Source of the DNA: Cylicocyclus nassatus
Lineage: Eukaryota; Nematoda; Chromadorea; Rhabditida; Strongylidae
Assembly (NCBI GenBank): GCA_958299035.1
Contig: CATQJL010000223.1
Coordinates: forward strand, 76,153,600 to 76,217,599
DNA: 64,000 nucleotides
Direction of reading: 5' to 3'
This document shows positions 1-10,000 of this stretch, in pieces (position 1 is the first letter of the stretch; each line of letters starts with the position of its first letter). Made by a program: the position numbers and the translations under genes. The notes under the pieces were generated by a model. It did no database searches and had not been told where the DNA came from. It was given only the letters and a program-made list of their open reading frames with translations.

Positions 1-1749
1 AGGGTCTAAGACAGACTATGAGTGCCTCCCGTTCCTTATCGTACCTTTGTGAAAAAGCCCCAGAACGTAACATGAGATGATTTTGTAACATGCCTGAATA
101 CCCTCTAGGCATAGGTTTGGTCAAATTTGGAGCTTCAACAGATGTGCCGTATACATACCGTAGTTCAACACGCCAAATGACTACCTTAGAAATTCAGAGC
201 ATATCCGTAATCGGTCCCATGCCGTATACCTAACGCCCTAGCGCAACTATTTTTGGTACCTCGAACCTCTACAGTATTGAGTGCTCTAGAAATATTCATA
301 AACTTCTGAGCGTTTAAAATGCAAGAACCTCGATATTTGACTCTTGGAAATAACAAATTTTGGTATTTCGAACCTTTTAAATGTTGCTCTTACAGATTTT
401 CGGAAATCTAGTGTATCGATTAGACCTCCGAACCTCTGAACAAATGATCTTATCGATTTGAGAATCTACAATTTCAAAATGTCGACTTTACTGTTCTCGG
501 AATTCACAGCATTATATCAAAAAAAATTTTTTTCAAATCTTCAAAACCCACATTTTTCATATTATAACCATCAATCAATCACAATCTTTCTTTTTTATAT
601 AGTACTCAATTGCCATTACGATGTCAACAGCTCCACCCACTACGCCTACTCTTGCTACGTCCTTTTCCAAGCTCCACCTAATCCCGCATACCCTCCCACA
701 CCACTCCTCCAGCAACTTATGACCCTCATCCTTATTCGTTTACGTCTCCGGCATAGCACATCCCCTGCTTATATCTTAAATTCCCGCAACCCTCTATATA
801 GCAGATCGATTTTTGAAAGTTTTATCGAAGTAGCAGTGGACCAGCTTCTCCATTGCTTTTATATATCTGATAATAATATTCCCTGTATAAAGAAAGTTCG
901 AGACTTTTACAAATTAGCACTTTGTACAGGAAGCTTACAAATTTCTGCAAATTGTAAATAGCACTTCTGAGTATGAACTGAAAAACAGGGTACTTGAGCT
1001 TTCCATCGTCATTTTATAAAAAGATAAACCCGAAAATATGTTTTGCCTATACCATAATCAACTACAGAAAAGGTGTCGGATCCATCCTACCTACAGAAGA
1101 TGAAGTAACAAAGATATCAATTACTGGATAAATGGCACTACTTACAGAAATATGAGGTCGCGTTTGCACCTCATACCGCGCATTTCCCAAATTCTACTGT
1201 CAATCACTGAATCCAATAAAAACTTCCAGTAGAACAGCTCAAACTTTGAATATTCTACAAATTCAGCTCTTGTCAAAGCCACACTTTTTGACCTCTAGAC
1301 GAATTCACAATATTCATAGAGACACAAATTCTCAAATATGCATGCTTCAATTATGGTGGTGCTACGAAGAGATGCCCTGTGCAAAATCAAATCACAAGAG
1401 GCCTATTTTCTACGTGTTTGCGAAATCCGAGCTCTCAAGCTGCTGTGGGAAACAAAATTTGAACAAGAACATGATTTTGAAAAACCTTATAAAGACTGCT
1501 ACCCTTGTGTGATGTTCTAAAAGAATAAAAAAGGCTAAAATAAAATGTGAATACTTTAGAAATTAGATCACTTACCCGAAAATTGCCAGAGTAAAACAAA
1601 GAATTTCTTATAAACACAGTGTTCAAGGCAAAAAGCGCAAGAATGAGCGAGTCATCAAAAAAAGCATTTAAATCCATTGACAAAGTGGTGACCATTTGCT
1701 ACTGACACACTAAAGCCACTGCTTATTAGGGCTGCATAGAAAAATATTC
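1..1749. other. Unassigned sequence
   Basis: I recognise no gene here. A 167-codon plus-strand reading frame at 458-961 is rich in hydrophobic and low-complexity stretches and resembles no family I know. The first 470 bases contain loosely repeated phrases such as 'cgaacctct'. The stretch lies beyond the last recognisable domain (RNase H) of the minus-strand BEL/Pao relic, so it could hold a decayed integrase or LTR, but I could not identify either. Confidence 0.3.
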
Positions 1750-2010
1750 TCTAAGCAAAAGGCATCATAATTGCTGCGCCTATCGTAGGCTGTCCTCGCT
1801 TTGACCAACTGGACCGGCTAGTTCCAATCGTGGATTGTGATGGAGTGATTGAGTAGAGCCAATCTTGATTTCGACATGAGTAATGATAACTTATTGGTCT
1901 GTCCGTTTGATGTTGTACGATATAAGCAATAGCGCAGTAGGCGTTAGCATCGGTGAATATGTAAATGTCGAAATCTGTCGAAAAAACTACAGTTCGATAG
2001 CCAGCCGTGG
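1740..2010 (-). pseudogene. BEL/Pao RNase H-like fragment
   Basis: Downstream of the RT block the minus strand translates to HIYIFTDANAYCAIAYI, matching the FxDAS..AY.A.aY motif that opens the BEL RNase H domain. It is followed in a shifted frame by SKSRLA and then PRLELAG, corresponding to the family's 'KSR.AP...IPRLEL'. At least one frameshift splits these motifs. The integrase that should follow was not recognised. Confidence 0.65.
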
Positions 2011-2097
2011 TATAGTTAAGTCAGGTACTGTCCAGGAAGAGATTATTTAATGCCACCTGTCGTTTTGCTTGTTCGGTAGGGTTTTATCTCAGGATAA

Positions 2098-3948
2098 TTA
2101 GATCTTCCAAAGTGATTGGAGGAAAAGTCTGCCAATGAGAAGGGCTGTAGAAAATAATCCGATTGAGTCGCAGATCTGGGCAATATGTTCCACCTCTCTC
2201 TTGGTCCATACGAAGTTGCATTCGGGTGTCATAGGCAACGAGATGATAAGTGTATCATTTTCTGTGTTGCAGGGTAGTCCAAGCAGTTTTTGCATGGGCT
2301 TAACCTTACAATTTTCATTCTGTTCGAAAAATGCGTTCAATTCCTTTTAGTTGCTCACGTAAGCGCGTAGATTCATTCCGGCTGCAAGAAACAATGCTTT
2401 CGATTCCTTGTAGAATGTAGAACGTGACTCCGTTATTGGTTGTGTCTATTCTATGAAAGATGTTATCAACATAGGTGTTTCTAGGTGAAGTAGATGTTGA
2501 ACTATATCCGTGGTAGTCGGAGAAAGATGGGAGTGTATCGTACCGGCCAAGAGGAACGGAGAGCAAATGAGTCCAAACGGCATAGTGCGAAACGATAGTG
2601 ACTAAGTTCTTTGAGCTTATAGGCTTCATTGGATCGTCTAACTACAGAAAACGCGTATAGTCTCGAGAGTCCTCGTGTAGACCAGCCATTAAGATGGCCT
2701 TTTCTATGTCGCTTGTTATCAGGATATTGTATAGCGTGCTCCGAAGAAGAATTCCAGTGAGTTCTGGCAGAAGTACCGATCCGCGATGTAGTGCGTCGTT
2801 GATAACTCAGATGTTTTATTTTGTCGGAATCATCAAAAACGTATCTTATCTTTATGTTTTCAAAGTCCTTCTTGACAACTCTCTGGTGTGTGGCGGCTGG
2901 TGGGCTCTAAGCACCTAGATTCAAGCCGAGTAGCCAAGGCTCGCCCGTTTACACATACGACGCAACCTACTCTACTAGCTTACCCTAGCGCACGTCTAAA
3001 CAACAACTTAAATACTAAGCATTTATCTTTATGACATCAAATAGATAATAAAAAGCTACATAAAAACTTGCAACTAAACGACGAAGATAACTACTAAAAC
3101 TAAGACTATACTACTAAGCGATAACAAAACTCAACACGGGACGAGCTACCCCGTCCCATGCTACCGATGAGACGCGTCTACTAACTATAAACTCTAGCTA
3201 TAATGATGCTCCCAAGGCCACCTAAACAAATCCGCCGCGCGTCACCGGATACCAGGAGCGACAGCCTTCCCGCTCCCGAAGTTCACAAGATACTAGTATC
3301 TCAAGGCCCAAAAGTCCCAAAGGTGGCTCGTACAAAAACAATCCGGAAACCTTGAATTTCAATCCACGACGGAATTCGATATGCTCAACCGCACTACAAA
3401 AGTAATATCAAAAGCGGGAGCTAAATGCCAGGCACGAGCGTAATGAACATAGATGAGAAAGATAATCGATCGAAAAGGAAGCAGAGAGACGCTGCAATGA
3501 GGCACCGCCGCTACATATCCGTTTTGCTGGCAACGCGCCAAGGCAAGGAGAGGTCCGGAGGCGATTGCGGCACGCGTGGGAAAGTACCGTAATCGTCGCC
3601 GGATATAGCGCGGCAGCAACCAGTGCTCCCGGCTTCCTACTTCTATAAGCGCTCGTATCGCAGAGCCGTGGCATGGTGCGATAAGTAATGGCAAGATGTG
3701 ACGTCACTGGCTGGTACTCGCTCAGTGATCTTCCTTCTGAGTTGATCTTTGAGAATCTCCTGATGTTTCTCAAGGTAAGAAACATTCTGCTGCAGCAATC
3801 TGTGCTGCGAGCACAAACGCGAATATGCAAGAGAAAAATTGTTGGGCAGTTTGGATGGATTCATCTTGAACAGTAACTTTACGACGTACCTTCTTTGAAC
3901 TTCATCATAGTAGACGGTATCATGGAAGTATTTGAGACATTGGCCCAT
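2098..3948 (-). pseudogene. BEL/Pao reverse transcriptase, disrupted
   Basis: Frame 3948-3643 has the N-terminal RT block of Pao elements, including RYVVKLLFK, a run like LP.NFSLAYSRL, and CHYLSHHA. The palm resumes at about 2890 with VFDDS and continues to SDIEKAI, the motif A aspartate context. Frame 2629-2315 carries NTYVDNIF (the YVDN form of the catalytic box used by BEL) and then STRLREQ, corresponding to the usual NLREF. Frame 2340-2098 holds LLGLP, TKREV, and LFLQSLW. About 750 bases of unrelated DNA separate the first block from the palm. Confidence 0.8.
2900..3660. other. Insertion splitting the RT domain, unidentified
   Basis: This stretch lies between two RT blocks that are adjacent in intact BEL elements, so it was probably inserted. 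Its composition changes internally: about 2940-3230 is A-rich with short 'actaag/taacta' phrases, and 3230-3640 is GC-richer. Overlapping minus-strand frames at 3359-3830 show no known domain. No clear terminal repeats were found. Confidence 0.4.
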
Positions 3949-5321
3949 AGTAAAGCTCGGTCACGGGAGATAATCTCCCCTGAGGCTCTCATATGAGGTT
4001 TTGTCGGGTGAGATGAGGAATGTCCGCGTTTGCGTAGTGTAAGTATGGAAGGTCACCCTGTAGGTGACTTCAGATGAAGCCCGGCAGGGAGATCAGCTCC
4101 CGACCGAGACATCGGAGATGAGCCGGGCGAGCACATTAGGTAAATACTGTGCTAAAGAGGAGAGCACAGAGAAATCCTCCGTAAGTTGCTCCCGAGTAAC
4201 TTACGAAACATCGCAGCTAACGTTCTTTTGCGGTGCCGAACTCCCAAAACTTCACAATTTCGGGCACCCAAGTGAGTGAGGATCGATGAACAGCTGATTG
4301 CGTGACGAAATGGAAAAAAGGTTTTTTTGCATTTTTCTTGCAGTTGTTGCTCGTTTTTCTCAAAGAATCGCTTCAGATTACAAGAAGATAAATTTACCTT
4401 TCTATTCATTTTTCGCTAAATGTATTTTTTCCTCCTATGATTGCCAAAATAGTGTGCAACTGTTTTATCGTCCTTTCACCCCGTTGTAGCGGGCACGCAG
4501 CCTCAGACGCTCTCCCGCGATGCGGTTTTGACCGCGGCGCAGGGTCGATACGGCTGATCAGCTGTCCATCGGTCCGCTGCCACAAGAATCGGTGAGTTTT
4601 TGATAATTCCTACATGTTTTTGCTTGCAAGTGACAACAAAAAATGGAAGGTGAGTCGAGGAAGTCTGTTAGGTTTATTTAAAAGTGAATTGTTTACTGAA
4701 AAAGCTGACTATCCAATCTAAGCGCGATGTCAGCCAGTTTTTTCGAATTTTCGTTCATGTAACCAAGATTTCACTTATAAATAAACTCAAAGAGTTTCTC
4801 GACTTACCTTCCGTCCTTTTGTTGCAACTTGGAAGCAAAAAGATACAGAAATTATCCAAAATTCATCAGTTCCTGTGGCAGCGGAGGGATGAACAAGCTG
4901 ATCAGCCGTATCGACCCTGCGTCGCGGTCAAAACCGCTTCGCGGGAGAGCGTCTGAGGCTGCGTGCCCGCTACAACGAGGTGAAAGGACGATATCTTCTT
5001 ATTTGCCAGGCGAAATCTCTGATAGCGGCTATTATCGATTTTTTCGACAGCGGCCGCTGTCAAAGATCGCCAGGCCAAGTAGCAAAAACGGTGTCGCTAG
5101 CCGCACCCGTACCACGGCACTCCCGCTTGAAATGCATTAGTCTTATCCATTTGACTACTAATGCACAAATGGCATAAACGTTCCAGTTTTGAAAACGCAA
5201 ATGTCCAGTCAGTAATCTGCTCCAAATCCATCGCTCCACTGGCAATGTGCTGAGGCACGATGAGATCACCTCCGGTCCGCCTCAAGAAAGATGCCCTGTT
5301 GGGGGTTTACTACAGGCCATT
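3940..5321. mobile_element. Inverted-repeat DNA element, copy D1
   Basis: The ends carry a degenerate inverted repeat: left GGCCCATAGTAAAGC, right GTTTACTACAGGCC. A second copy lies at 53930-54767 with ends CCCGCAGTAAACC and GGTTTACTACGGGCC. The two share internal blocks: the 'gtaagttgc...agtaac' segment, the 'gaacagctgat' segment, and a block containing the palindrome CAGCGGCCGCTG (D1) or the related AGTGGCCGCT (D2). No transposase frame was found, so it is probably non-autonomous. It sits inside the BEL relic. Confidence 0.6.
4467..4992. repeat. Long inverted repeat inside D1 (about 120-bp arms)
   Basis: Arm 4467-4588 is the near-perfect reverse complement of 4872-4992. Both arms include the stretch that reads GGGAGAGCGTCTGAGGCTGC on one strand. 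The spacer is about 280 bases. Mismatches are few, so the arms are much younger than the surrounding BEL relic or are kept alike by repair. Copy D2 lacks this arm pair. Confidence 0.85.
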
Positions 5322-5337
5322 GTCCATCATCTTGCTG

Positions 5338-5795
5338 ACAAGGGAAGAAAGGTTGGTCGAAGTGGCCTTTTGAATTGATGTGTACACTGCCTTGTAGAGT
5401 TTGGAACGCTGATTCCAAATCTACCTTTGGTATTTGCTGCGGGCTTCTGGGAGAGGAGTTATGAAAGTTTTTGTGAGTAAAAATCTGAATGGAAAAATAG
5501 GGGTAAAATCAGTCTTAACCCTTTCCCAATGTTCAAATGAGGTAACAGGGAAATGGTATATTTGAATCAAGAATATTGCACCGAGTAACACCCGACTACC
5601 AATTAAGCCCTATAAAAATGTTACGACGATTTTAGCCTATTCTTGCATTCAGATTTTTACTCACAAAAACCTTCATAACTCCTCACCCAGAAGCCCGCAG
5701 CAGATAGCAAAAGTAGATTTGGAACCAGCGCTCCAAGCTCTACAAGGCAGTGTATGTGCCATTTAAGCCACTTCAACCAACCTTCCTTTCCTTGT
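5338..5795. mobile_element. Palindromic MITE, family P, copy 1
   Basis: Almost the whole element is an inverted repeat: the left half runs from ACAAGGGAAG through 'aagtggcc', 'cttgtagag', 'ctgcgggcttctgg' and 'ttttgtgagtaaaaatctgaatg', and the right half is its reverse complement ending in CTTCCTTTCCTTGT. Related copies lie at 17659-18112 and 63072-63524, all about 455 bp. There is no coding capacity. Confidence 0.8.
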
Positions 5796-5978
5796 GAGAA
5801 GGGTCGTCGAGTATCCCAAAGGTTTCGAGTCTCCAGAAGTTGCTGAGCAACATGAGTTCCTTGTGAGGACTAGACGCATCGGTCTCAGTGATGGAGTTGA
5901 CCGCAGTACATGCAACATAATTTCTCGCTTGAAAGATTTGCCTACAATCATGTATCCAATAGCTGTATGCAGAATTCG

Positions 5979-6375
5979 CTAGCTCTTTGAAAGAGTCTTG
6001 TGATGGAAGTCTACGGATAATATTATGTCACAGAAGTAGTCGTTGCCAATAAGAATAGAGGCTTGGCAGACAGAAGGGGTGACATTACTTGTTGAACCTT
6101 CCGGGATTTCTATGCGCTCTAAGTTTTCAGTGAGCAACGGTATCGATTTCACCTGAAGGTGTTTCGGTCCCTTTTCAGTGTACGTAGTTACGGGTCTACT
6201 ACGTGGTTCCGGCATCCCATTCTTGGGATTCGACTTTTTCAAAGGTGGAGAGGCTGATATGTTTGGTCCCTGTAGTAGGCAGATGAAGTATGGTACCAAC
6301 TTTGTCGGTGATATATGATTTGTTAACACCGCTGTCCAAAGAAGCGGTCACTGTAGTTTGATGCAAGCGATCATT
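5979..6375 (-). pseudogene. BEL/Pao aspartic protease fragment
   Basis: On the minus strand near 6330-6350 the translation reads LDSGVNKSYIT, matching the catalytic Asp-Ser-Gly loop of the retroviral-type protease (DUF1758/peptidase A17) that follows gag in BEL elements. The downstream frame to 5979 keeps the expected spacing and a second hydrophobic strand (QASILIGNDYF), similar to the 'LIG.D' motif of this family. A frameshift separates the catalytic loop from the rest. Its position between the zinc knuckles and the reverse transcriptase supports the call. Confidence 0.65.
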
Positions 6376-6658
6376 TGGATTTGAGCGTTACATTTGTGCG
6401 CATTAGTGCAGTCTGAGTCGTTATATTTGTTACATTGTTGGTTTAGCGTAACATGAGCTTGTGTTGTAGGAACATCGATCTGTGAGTCAATCGATTGTTC
6501 ATTCTAATCAGTAAAAGAGGTAACAAGCTTCTTATTGAATTCTTCTAATTGCATTGTATGATTCTACAACCTTGGTGATTTTGAAGAAGATCTCACATTT
6601 TGGAGGCGTGGAAATGTGATCGTTAAGACGGTGTAGAAGCCGTTTGAGAGCGACTCGA

Positions 6659-8013
6659 TCAAAAGCACAATGAGGAATGGTGTTTGTTAGAGCAAAACAT
6701 GCAACGGAATTTTGACGTGCAATCTCTTGTACTGTGAAAAGTCGAAAGACAATTAAAACAAAGTTTCCGGAGTTTTACTTGATCGATACGATCTTTCGCT
6801 GTAGAGTAGGCATCGCTCTCTAATGTTAAATGAGCGGTAGAGTCGCAGAATAGGCACTTACGGTATTTTTTCTTTTCACCTGCGACTTTGCTTGGCCGAG
6901 ATGTTTTGCTGAGCGCTACGTGGAATTCCTTAAGCTGGTCTTGATGCGTAGGAGGACGTGCGTGATATTCCATTTCGAACAGCGTAGTCTTTTCAACGAA
7001 CCGTCAGTAGGTGGAGTACTTCCGAAGGGGAAACGTTGTGGTCGTTTGAAGTGCGGTCGTATACCAGACTTCTCACTCGCAGAGGGAGTTTGTTGAGAAG
7101 GGTGCCCCCAGGGCAGTTTCAGAGGCATTACAATTGTTTGCAAACTGCCGGACGAGGGTAAACATTTTATTGTATAGGATGGGTAGATGGCGTCTTTCAG
7201 AGTCGCAAGGTGGTAGCTGTGCCAGTTTGGTGAAAAGGATATGCCTAACGGTTATTTTGTCATCATAAAGTGTCTTCAGTATGTCCATAGCAATGTGATA
7301 GTTTTCAGCTGTCCCAATGTCCTTGGACGGATTGTAGGGCTCTTCTACGAAGGCATGACTTCAGAAGCGAGAATTTTGTAGTGTCGCCAAGTTGACTCTT
7401 GTTGGCGATAAATGTTGCAAATCGCGCATTGAATTCTGGAAAATCTATTAGGTTGCCTTTAAATGTAGGTAATTTTAACTTGGTTAAAATGGAAGCATCT
7501 ACGAAGTTGAGTAGAGATGTGTCTGGAGTAGAATTAGTTGAATGAGTATAGCGTCGTCTCGTGTTGGTCTTGCCTTCGTCACCTGATCTCTCACATCAGA
7601 GAGATCTGATGGTGGATTGAGTTCCCTTTTGACATACTCCCCGTCTAGAGCATTTAGAATGACGCACACTGTTCGAGCGTGTTGACGGCTGAGGCAATAT
7701 CTGTGCGATAATCGTCGTATTTTGTGACGTAGCCTTCGAAAACTCTTTGCTCTGTTGGATCGGATTGGAGAGATGTCCACTCGTCGTGGAGTTTCACAAT
7801 TTTGTTGTGTGTTTCCAACAAGCTCGTCTTTGTAAATGCGAGTTCGAAGCGAGCTGACTCCAGTTCATCATTGCTCAATAGGGTGAGGATAGCTTGAGAT
7901 GGTTCAATTCGATATTCTTTGAGAAGATCAATAGCTGCGGAACAATGCTCCTGCAGCTGTTGTTTGGAGAATTCGATTTGTCTTCGAAGAACTGTGCTGT
8001 CGAGAGTCGACAT
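6659..8013 (-). pseudogene. BEL/Pao gag-like fragment with zinc knuckles
   Basis: The open N-terminal part (8013-7654) begins with Met and a charged, helix-rich stretch typical of nematode BEL gag proteins. Frames at 7780-7499 and 7288-7073 continue it with a segment like the DUF1759 gag core. Frame 6973-6659 holds cysteine-histidine motifs: one is a clean CX2CX4HX4C knuckle (CFNCLSTFHSTRDC), another reads CX2C..H..C, and the first has lost its last cysteine. At least three frames are needed to cover the region, so it cannot make one protein. Confidence 0.75.
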
Positions 8014-8340
8014 TTCTTGAGACGGGCGGGATGAGAAGGTGTCAGTGCGACCGTGTTAATCTGGCAGTGGTTGGCTTTGAAGCTGTCGAAGGTAGTTCAA
8101 GGTGGCTGGTTCGTCGTCTTTATGGTGAGGAAGTGCAACCGCTAAAACGAAGGTGCGGGAATGGCTGTTGAGTCCTACCGGGTCGCCAGATGATTTGATG
8201 AACTCCGTGAAGGCGATGGTAATTTGCTTATTGCATGGGCGATAAGGCGAAAGTAACAATTTTTAGCGAGCTTATATATCATACAACTTTCTTCTGTTCG
8301 TGAGCCGCTGAGTAAGCCTTGTTTCATGAAGCGCAAATTC
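8014..8340. other. Leader of BEL relic and junction
   Basis: The 67-codon minus-strand frame at 8259-8056 lies just upstream of the gag start and is probably decayed leader sequence. The junction with the RTE fragment lies near 8280. No primer-binding site or LTR end was recognised. Confidence 0.3.
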
Positions 8341-8640
8341 GAATTATGTTTTCAGCATTCTCTGTAGCGTTACAGAAAGGCCCTATACGAAGCAGAGTGT
8401 TCGCCAGCGACTAAGAAGCACAAGCATATCCCGCACGATGGAGACACGCATGATAATATGGATACTTGGCCTTACGCGGAAAAACTACGCTACGAAAAAC
8501 CAATGTGCAGCAAATTTCAAATTTTCGGAGTTGCTCCAATCGCGGACAAAATGCGTGAAGTAAAGTTACGATGGTATGGTCACGATTTGCGAAGTGATCA
8601 ACACACAATAGCAGCAGCACTTCCCTAGATTTACAGGAAA
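8340..8640 (+). pseudogene. RTE LINE reverse transcriptase C-terminal remnant
   Basis: The plus-strand translation contains LYEAEC (normally LYGAECW) and, in another frame, GVAPIADKMREVKLRWYGH, the conserved C-terminal segment of nematode RTE reverse transcriptases. Frameshifts and stops break it. The start of this block, 'tacgaagcagagtgtt..ccagcgacta', is shared with 23500-23560 in the 3' flank of galectin B, so the insertion predates duplication of the galectin unit. Confidence 0.65.
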
Positions 8641-9454
8641 GGGCCGCAACCCTGGCCGAAGCAATGTTGATTCGAAGCTACGTACGGGGCAAACCTCACA
8701 TTACTAGAAGCAGCCTAATCAAATGGAATTACGATGCAACATTGCCGCAAAAGAATAAGAAAAAAGTAAAAGAAGAAAAAGAGAAAAACGGGTAATATAA
8801 GTTAGAAACTTTGTTTTCAGTATAGGAAGCAAGTTATATAGGGTATTCGAAAAATCGTGACGATGGCGCGACCGCGCGGCGCAACACTCATGCAATCCCA
8901 ATCCTTTCTATCTCTACTCAAAGAGTTTTTCTGCCTACATATGATAGTATCCAGGCACTGGAAGTGGCTGAGCTTAGCGTTAATGTTGCCTGTTTGTGTG
9001 GGAGTTTCATCCGCCTGTGTGCGCAAAGACCGCAGTCAACTCGTCGTCACGATTTTAAAAATAAACCATACATTCGATTTTTTGACAGAATCGGAAGCTA
9101 CTTAGCAAGCATGCGAGAGTTATAAAAATTTTAACCGAAAGTTAGCTCTGCGCTTCATTTCACAAATTATTGATCCCAATGGTTTTAGAAATCTTACAAC
9201 GCTGCGAGCAGCTGAGGAAAGTTTTAATCAAGTCATGACTTGTTATAGGCATGAAAGTATTGGGGACTAAGGATAAAGGATGCATCGTCTTCAATACCCT
9301 CTGCGGGCATGCGCCGAATACATGTATTTCTAGTCGAAGAGGCTACTAAATGCGTGCCTTACAGTGACTTGCGGGAGGCAGCTGTACCAAGTCAGTGTTT
9401 TTATCCCCTGATTACTCTGGTACCAATTCACCGGCCTCGGAGGGTAGAGGTTAG
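8641..9454. other. Duplicated 3' flank of galectin A
   Basis: I found no gene. Parts of 9040-9450 align with 23740-24070, for example 'tagctctgcgcttc' and the phrase 'gacttgc.ggag'. Short reading frames at 8857-9105 and 9309-9515 are not conserved in the sister flank and look random. Confidence 0.5.
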
Positions 9455-9528
9455 CTGGCCCAGGGGCGGCATCGAACCTGGGTCACCTGATCGTAGTGGC
9501 GCCTCATACCACTAGGCCACTACTCCTC
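9455..9528 (-). repeat. tRNA-derived SINE-like sequence, copy 1
   Basis: On the minus strand the sequence has an A box TGGCCTAGTGG (9519-9509) and a B box GGTTCGATGCC (9478-9468) at tRNA-like spacing, with a GAGGCGCC turn between. The acceptor stem does not pair well, so it is unlikely to be a working tRNA. A diverged copy at 24075-24150 occupies the same place in the galectin B flank. Confidence 0.6.
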
Positions 9529-10000
9529 AATTTGGATCACTTTATAAAAATGGATGTAAGCATTTCTCGCAGATTCCTCTTCAGTTCCTTCCTCCACTAG
9601 CTCAAAATGGTATGAACGATTCTTATAAAACTTCTTATAACACAAGGTAATTTGCGCGATGCCTAGTCTCAACCTATTCTATTTCTATAACTGTATAAAA
9701 ATGCATCAATAAAGTTTTCTAAAACAAAAAATGAGGCCATGTCAAAAAAAAATTGCCAAAACTCAATTGTTTTATGAATCTCATCAACTGTGTCTCCGCG
9801 AGCTACGATCAATGTTAAAGAACATTTCACATCGATTTATGAGCGAAGTTATTGATGACGAGTGAAAAACAGATGATATTGGAATAACAAATGCTTGCAA
9901 TAAAATGGAATTTTTTAAGGAAAAAAAAGAGGACATAAAGATCATGGCAAAATACGGCGCATACGTGTTATTTTAAGCAACAATTATTGATCAGTATCGA
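9529..10000. other. 3' flank of galectin A
   Basis: No gene was found. The block 'gaaaaacagatgatattgg' and its neighbours recur downstream of genes B (about 26512) and C (about 50347), so this is the conserved 3' flank of the duplicated unit. Just past the stop, on the minus strand, is AATAAT, a possible variant poly(A) signal. Confidence 0.5.

Larger units (their letters stand above)
1750..8013 (-). mobile_element. BEL/Pao LTR retrotransposon relic
   Basis: Reading the minus strand from 8013 down to about 1750, the domains occur in the BEL/Pao order: gag with coiled-coil-like N-terminus, zinc knuckles, aspartic protease, reverse transcriptase, RNase H. Every domain is broken by stops or frameshifts. 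The coding order is interrupted by inserted DNA at about 2900-3660, 3940-5321 and 5338-5795. No integrase and no LTR pair was recognised, so the ends are uncertain. The family call rests on domain order and motifs; an internal search would settle the clade. Confidence 0.8.

Noticed and set aside
3359..3830. Overlapping minus-strand frames rich in Arg and Cys
   Set aside because: They lie in the insertion that splits the BEL reverse transcriptase, change frame between blocks and match no domain.
9455..9528. Functional tRNA gene
   Set aside because: A and B boxes are present but the acceptor and anticodon stems do not pair, and a decayed sister copy exists. It fits a SINE-like remnant better.
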